From positions 1 to 10,937 of the forward strand of contig CALLKA010000028.1 of assembly GCA_938008665.1 (NCBI GenBank): a stretch of 10,937 nt of DNA, in the 5' to 3' direction. Under the pieces are notes generated by a model, which saw only the letters and a list, made by a program, of their open reading frames with translations, did no database searches and was not told the DNA's origin. The stretch comes from an uncultured Bacteroidota bacterium (GTDB lineage: Bacteria; Bacteroidota; Bacteroidia; Chitinophagales; Chitinophagaceae). Of this stretch, positions 7,333 to 10,937 are shown in pieces. Numbering within the stretch: position 1 is the first letter of the stretch; every line of letters starts with the position of its first letter. A program made the position numbers and the translations under genes.

Positions 7333-7706
7333 TTGTTTTGTAATGAATTTATCATTGTTTTAATTTGATCCAAATCATTTTTAGAAGTTGGGTGTGTTCC
7401 TAATGCTTGTAATACCAATTGAGATGCATTACCACCAAATAAGGTATGGATCATTTTAGTTAGGTATTGCTCTTGTGCAATTTCTCTTTGAATCGTAGGG
7501 GTATAGATATGTGTTTTTGACATTACATTACGCGTTACCAAACCCTTCTCATTCATGATCTGCATTAATTTTAATGTTGTCGTGTAGCCAACATCCTTCG
7601 TTTTTTGAACTATTTCATGCACTTCACGAACGGTAGCCGTTTGTTTCTCCCATAGGATACTTAAAATTTCTAATTCGCTTTCCGTGGGCTTAAATGTCTT
7701 ACTCAT
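7329..7706 (-). CDS. BlaI/MecI family transcriptional repressor
   Basis: This 125-residue protein is a winged-helix repressor of the BlaI/MecI/CopY family. The N-terminal DNA-binding domain begins with FKPTESELEILSILWEK (residues 5-21), followed by the helix-turn-helix region ATVREVHEIVQ and VGYTTTLKLMQIMNEKG (39-55), which is the most conserved part of the family. The C-terminal dimerisation part carries LFGGNASQLVLQALG (89-103), as in Bacteroidota homologues. It is paired with the M56 peptidase 12 bases downstream, the standard arrangement in which the membrane protease relieves repression. Two related palindromic sites, one just upstream and one at the junction with the M56 gene, suggest that it controls its own operon. 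Other targets cannot be identified from this window. Confidence 0.94.
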   Translation of the reverse strand: MSKTFKPTESELEILSILWEKQTATVREVHEIVQKTKDVGYTTTLKLMQIMNEKGLVTRNVMSKTHIYTPTIQREIAQEQYLTKMIHTLFGGNASQLVLQALGTHPTSKNDLDQIKTMINSLQNK

Positions 7707-7712
7707 AGTTTA

Positions 7713-7740
7713 TACGATTATATTCGTAAGCAATCTACGA
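7713..7740. promoter_or_regulatory. Putative BlaI operator upstream of blaI
   Basis: TACGA (7713-7717) and TCGTA (7724-7728) form an inverted repeat around six AT-only bases. A third TACGA half-site (7736-7740) follows in inverted orientation to the second. The group ends seven bases before the blaI start codon, a position where a bound repressor would block transcription. Its core is nearly repeated (12 of 13 bases) at the blaI/M56 junction. Assignment to BlaI is inference from position and repetition. Confidence 0.45.
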
Positions 7741-7753
7741 AATGTTTTCTAAT

Positions 7754-7788
7754 AAAAAAATCCACCCCAGAAAAACTGGTGTGGATTT
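7754..7788 (-). terminator. Rho-independent terminator of hppA
   Basis: A 13-position stem with one mismatch (7758-7770 with 7776-7788) encloses an AAAAA loop, read as TTTTT on the minus strand. The arms are AAATCCAC/GTGGATTT plus CCAG/CTGG. A seven-A run at 7754-7760, partly inside the stem, becomes the U-tract of a minus-strand transcript. It lies 40 bases after the hppA stop and insulates blaI from hppA transcription. Confidence 0.85.
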
Positions 7789-7828
7789 ATGTTAAAGTTT
7801 ATTAAAAAGTGCTTCCTAAAATTAAGCG

Positions 7829-10258
7829 CTAATTGTTTGGTTTGGCTTTTAAATATTGACTGTATTTTGCATTTTGTGCTTCTGTTAAAGCTTGACCATT
7901 CACCGTAATTTGACCATTTTTAATTTGAATGCTTACGTTGTCTTTAGGAGCTAAACCATCTTCTTGTAAAGCTTGTACTAAGGTTTTGGTATCAGCCGTA
8001 ATTGTCACAGTTTTTGCTGTATCGGCAATCGTTTCAAATGATCTAGTGGTATCCGTATTAATCACAGATATTTCAACAGTTTGTGATTTAACCTCAGTTG
8101 TTGCTTTACTAGCATGTATTTGTGCTAAAGAAGGGGCGATGACTAATGATACAATGGACATCAATTTGATTAAGATATTCATGGATGGACCAGAAGTATC
8201 CTTAAATGGATCTCCCACAGTATCTCCAGTTACAGAAGCTTTATGGGGTTCTGATTTTTTATAGAACATTTCTCCATTAATTTCAACACCTTTTTCGAAT
8301 GATTTTTTTGCATTATCCCAAGCACCACCAGCATTGTTTTGGAATATACCCATCAATACACCACTTACAGTTGCACCCGCTAAAAAACCACCCAATGCTT
8401 CTGGACCCATGGTGAAACCAATTAAAATAGGAGAGATGATGGTAATTGCACCTGGTAACATCATTTTTTTCAATGAAGCTTCCGTACTAATTGCCACACA
8501 TTTTTCATATTCTGGTTTGCCTGTACCTTCCATAATACCTGGAATGGTACGGAACTGACGACGCACTTCCTCCACCATTGCCATTGCAGCTTCTCCAACA
8601 GCACGAATAGCTAAAGAAGAGAAGATGAAAGGAATCATTCCACCCACAAATAAAGCCGCTAAAACGTCCGCTTTGTAGATATCAATATGTTGGTTATTTG
8701 GCATCGCTACTCCCACAAAGGCAGCGAATAATGCTAATGAAGTTAAAGCAGCTGAAGCAATCGCGAATCCTTTTCCACTTGCCGCTGTTGTATTACCAAC
8801 TGCATCTAAAATATCTGTTTTTTCACGCACTTCCGCTGGTAATTCACTCATTTCAGCAATACCACCTGCGTTATCCGCAATTGGACCAAACGCATCAATC
8901 GCTAATTGCATCGCTGTTGTTGCCATCATACCTGCAGCAGCAATAGCTACACCGTATAAACCAGCACAATAGGCAGATCCAAAAATTCCTGCAGCCAATA
9001 CGATAATTGGCATAAAGGTAGATTCCATACCAATTGCTAAACCACCAATAATATTAGTAGCGTGACCTGTACTAGATTGTTTAATAATACTTAAAACAGG
9101 ACGCTTACCCATTGCAGTATAATACTCAGTAATGATACTCATTAAAGTTCCTACGATTAATCCTACAGCGATAGCACCAATGACACCGTTTCTTGTAAAT
9201 TCAATACCACGTAATGACATGGTTTCAGGTAAAATATAACTTACAAGGAAATAACATGCAATCGCTGTTAAAATCATGGAACCATAATTACCCATATTTA
9301 AAGCCTTTTGAACTGTAGCAGTATTCAAACCAGCGTTTTCACTAATTCTTACGAACAAGGTTCCTACGATAGATAATAAAATACCTACACCAGCAATCAT
9401 CATTGGTAATAAAATAGGAGATAAACCACCAAAGGCATCTACTAATCTACCACCACCTACTGCAGTTACTTCTTGTCCTAAAACCATTGTAGCTAATACA
9501 GTTGCAACATAAGAACCAAATAAATCGGCACCCATACCAGCAACATCACCCACATTATCACCAACGTTATCTGCAATCGTTGCCGGATTACGCGGATCAT
9601 CTTCAGGAATACCAGCTTCTACTTTACCTACTAAATCAGCGCCTACATCGGCCGCTTTTGTATAAATTCCACCACCCACACGGGCAAATAATGCAATTGA
9701 TTCAGCACCTAATGAAAAACCGGTTAAAACCTCAATGGTTCTTAACATTTCAGAAGGATCTCCATTTACATAGAACATGCTTTTTAACACTAAAAACAAA
9801 CCACCCAAGCCTAATACTGCTAATCCAGATACACCTAAACCCATTACGGATCCACCTGTAAAAGATACTTTTAATGCTTTAGCCAAACTAGTTTTAGCCG
9901 CTTGTGCTGTTCTTACATTTGCTTTAGTAGCTACTTTCATACCGATATAGCCTGCAGTAGCACTGAATACAGCACCAATTACGAATGAGATGGAGATACT
10001 CCAATGACTTTCCGCATTTTTAGTTGCCATAAATCCTAGCAATAAAGCTACGATTACTACAAAATAGCCTAGTATTTTCCACTCTGCTTTCAAGAAAGCC
10101 ATAGCACCTTCTGCAATATAAGTGCTGATCTCTTTCATACGATCGTTACCAGCGTCTTGTTTAGATACCCAATTAAATTTCAATAAGGTATATAATAAAC
10201 CTACAATACCCATTGCCGGAACGGCATAAAACAAACAATCATTGATACATTCTTTCAT
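7829..10258 (-). CDS. hppA: Membrane-bound ion-pumping pyrophosphatase, K+-dependent type
   Basis: This multi-pass enzyme hydrolyses pyrophosphate and uses the energy to pump H+ and/or Na+ across the cytoplasmic membrane. The 809-residue product carries the substrate-site block KAADVGADLVGK (201-212), EAGIPEDDPRNPA (214-226) and IADNVGDNVGD (228-238). GNTTAASGKG (488-497) has Ala492 and Gly495 where K+-independent enzymes have Lys and Thr, so it should need K+. At the ion gate, Arg193 and Asp245 are present. The usual Na+-pump and H+-pump glutamates in helix 6 are replaced by Gly248 and Ala252, and a glutamate sits at 186 in helix 5. From memory, that is the arrangement of Na+-regulated H+ pumps. 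After the last helix (about 691-712) comes a roughly 97-residue Thr/Lys-rich tail of no family I recognise, probably periplasmic. It has its own likely promoter and terminator. The coding DNA looks richer in GC than its neighbours. Confidence 0.96.
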   Translation of the reverse strand: MKECINDCLFYAVPAMGIVGLLYTLLKFNWVSKQDAGNDRMKEISTYIAEGAMAFLKAEWKILGYFVVIVALLLGFMATKNAESHWSISISFVIGAVFSATAGYIGMKVATKANVRTAQAAKTSLAKALKVSFTGGSVMGLGVSGLAVLGLGGLFLVLKSMFYVNGDPSEMLRTIEVLTGFSLGAESIALFARVGGGIYTKAADVGADLVGKVEAGIPEDDPRNPATIADNVGDNVGDVAGMGADLFGSYVATVLATMVLGQEVTAVGGGRLVDAFGGLSPILLPMMIAGVGILLSIVGTLFVRISENAGLNTATVQKALNMGNYGSMILTAIACYFLVSYILPETMSLRGIEFTRNGVIGAIAVGLIVGTLMSIITEYYTAMGKRPVLSIIKQSSTGHATNIIGGLAIGMESTFMPIIVLAAGIFGSAYCAGLYGVAIAAAGMMATTAMQLAIDAFGPIADNAGGIAEMSELPAEVREKTDILDAVGNTTAASGKGFAIASAALTSLALFAAFVGVAMPNNQHIDIYKADVLAALFVGGMIPFIFSSLAIRAVGEAAMAMVEEVRRQFRTIPGIMEGTGKPEYEKCVAISTEASLKKMMLPGAITIISPILIGFTMGPEALGGFLAGATVSGVLMGIFQNNAGGAWDNAKKSFEKGVEINGEMFYKKSEPHKASVTGDTVGDPFKDTSGPSMNILIKLMSIVSLVIAPSLAQIHASKATTEVKSQTVEISVINTDTTRSFETIADTAKTVTITADTKTLVQALQEDGLAPKDNVSIQIKNGQITVNGQALTEAQNAKYSQYLKAKPNN

Positions 10259-10295
10259 AAGAAACTAATATTCAGTAGTTAAAATTAAGGGGATG

Positions 10296-10329
10296 CAAAA
10301 ATAGGGCAGAAAATCCAAAAAAAGGCAAA
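10296..10329 (-). promoter_or_regulatory. Likely hppA promoter (Bacteroidota type)
   Basis: On the minus strand TTTG (10329-10326) precedes TATTTTTG (10303-10296) by 22 bases. This matches the Bacteroidota consensus of a TTTG/TTG -33 element and a TAnnTTTG -7 element. The -7 box ends 37 bases before the hppA start codon, leaving a short leader. Confidence 0.5.
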
Positions 10330-10347
10330 AAATACGGAGTTTACTCC
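10327..10347 (-). terminator. Possible weak terminator of the serine hydrolase gene
   Basis: GGAG and CTCC arms (within 10336-10347) can form a short hairpin with a four-base loop on the minus strand, followed by a TATTTTTT tract. It overlaps the stop codon of the serine hydrolase gene. The stem is only four pairs, so it would be weak, and its T-tract also overlaps the proposed hppA -33 element. Confidence 0.3.
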
Positions 10348-10937
10348 TCTAAACTTGTCGTATCCTCCTTGCCTGTAAATACAGACGCAATTTGCTTGCC
10401 TTTATAAATGGAACTATTATATCTATTGCCCAATATGATAATAGTGGCAGTTTCACGAATTAGCCTGGTAAAAACTGTGTTATTGCCGTGCCACCAGCCA
10501 TTATGATAGATGAGTTTTTCCTCATTGGGATTGGTCAAAATACGCCATCCTAATCCATAATTATGGAAGTATTTGTTGGTAGGGCTTTTGGGTTCATATG
10601 CCATATCCATGGTAGCTTGTTGCAAATATTTACCCTCAGTTAAAGCTTTGTCCCATAAAAACATATCCCTTGCTGTACTATATACATTCTTGTCACCGTA
10701 TATGCAGTCGTATTTTTCAATTTTATAAGGAACCATTCTAGCATTGTAAGATGGGGTGTATTTACTTACGGATGAAGCATCGAATATATACGTATTGTCC
10801 ATTTTCAAGGGTTTGAAAATGTTTTCTTTCATGTAGGCAGGGAAAGCTTGGCCTGTAATTTTTTCAATCACTAAAGCAAGTAAAACATAATTTGTATTAC
10901 AATATTTAAATACCCGGTCTGGAGAAGCTTGTGGCAA
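10341..10937 (-). CDS. Serine hydrolase of the beta-lactamase family, partial
   Basis: This is the C-terminal part (198 visible codons) of a class C beta-lactamase-like / penicillin-binding-protein-like serine hydrolase. The second catalytic motif is seen as YCN (residues 12-14), equivalent to the family's YxN, followed by TNYVLLALVIEKITGQAF. The conserved IFKPLKMDNTY (40-50), YSTARDMFLW (86-95) and GLGWRI (128-133) follow. A late HNG (145-147) stands for the family's HxG or KTG motif. The N-terminal SxxK nucleophile motif and any signal peptide lie beyond the window edge. The leucine codon TTG at the very edge is probably internal, not a start. Members include esterases, D-amino-acid peptidases and many proteins of unknown substrate, so the sequence does not support resistance to beta-lactams. 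It lies 82 bases upstream of hppA on the same strand. Confidence 0.88.
   Translation of the reverse strand: MPQASPDRVFKYCNTNYVLLALVIEKITGQAFPAYMKENIFKPLKMDNTYIFDASSVSKYTPSYNARMVPYKIEKYDCIYGDKNVYSTARDMFLWDKALTEGKYLQQATMDMAYEPKSPTNKYFHNYGLGWRILTNPNEEKLIYHNGWWHGNNTVFTRLIRETATIIILGNRYNSSIYKGKQIASVFTGKEDTTSLEE

Noticed and set aside
7707..7828. Control of hppA by the neighbouring BlaI repressor
   Set aside because: The putative operator lies downstream of hppA and beyond a strong terminator. The likely hppA promoter at 10296-10329 has no similar palindrome.
9502..9861. Long plus-strand open frame rich in His, Gln and Leu, inside hppA
   Set aside because: It lies wholly antisense to the well-supported hppA gene, and its biased composition is what the reverse complement of that sequence would give. 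The same applies to the open frames at 7929-8264, 8334-8558 and 8698-8946.
10341..10937. Beta-lactam resistance module (BlaI, BlaR1-like protease and beta-lactamase-like protein)
   Set aside because: The serine hydrolase is separated from the blaI-M56 pair by hppA. The M56 protein lacks a penicillin-sensing domain, and the hydrolase belongs to a broad family that is mostly not beta-lactamases.

Overview
The window is an ordinary chromosomal stretch from an AT-rich member of the Bacteroidota. A Chitinophagaceae-like or related lineage is my inference, not a demonstrated assignment. The evidence is the gene content (recF next to a DUF721/DciA-like gene, pyrR-pyrB, a BlaI-type repressor paired with an M56 peptidase, a WbqC-family protein, an LEA14-like lipoprotein, a large membrane pyrophosphatase), the AT-rich non-coding DNA, and a promoter-like TAnnTTTG element upstream of the pyrophosphatase gene. 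I see no mobile element, CRISPR array, tRNA or rRNA. Every intergenic gap is shorter than about 125 bases.

Layout. Bases 1-17 look like leftover Illumina adapter, so the window starts at a contig end. A minus-strand pair follows: recF (328-1410) and a DUF721 gene (24-305). Divergent from recF come pyrR (1489-2013), pyrB (2069-3001) and coaD (3039-3506) on the plus strand. A minus-strand NUDIX hydrolase (3548-3973) is divergent from pyrE (4052-4680), which is frameshifted near its 3' end. A minus-strand lipoprotein (4713-5192) and a plus-strand WbqC-family gene (5273-5899) follow. WbqC overlaps the end of the minus-strand M56 peptidase gene (5868-7316), which is preceded by blaI (7329-7706). 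A clear intrinsic terminator separates this pair from the minus-strand hppA (7829-10258). The window ends inside a serine beta-lactamase-family gene (10341-10937, minus).

How the genes work together. pyrR, pyrB and pyrE belong to UMP synthesis and salvage: aspartate transcarbamoylation, the orotate PRPP transfer, and a PRPP-binding PyrR that regulates or salvages uracil. RecF and the DUF721 protein concern replication and repair. BlaI and the M56 membrane protease form a two-gene sensor/repressor module, with two related palindromic sites, one upstream of blaI and one across the blaI/M56 junction. HppA is an ion-pumping pyrophosphatase. It has the K+-dependent signature, an unusual set of residues at the ion-gate positions, and a long C-terminal tail.

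No new multi-gene system is evident. The points most worth following are the pyrE frameshift, the adapter remnant, the putative BlaI operators, and the gate residues and tail of the pyrophosphatase.
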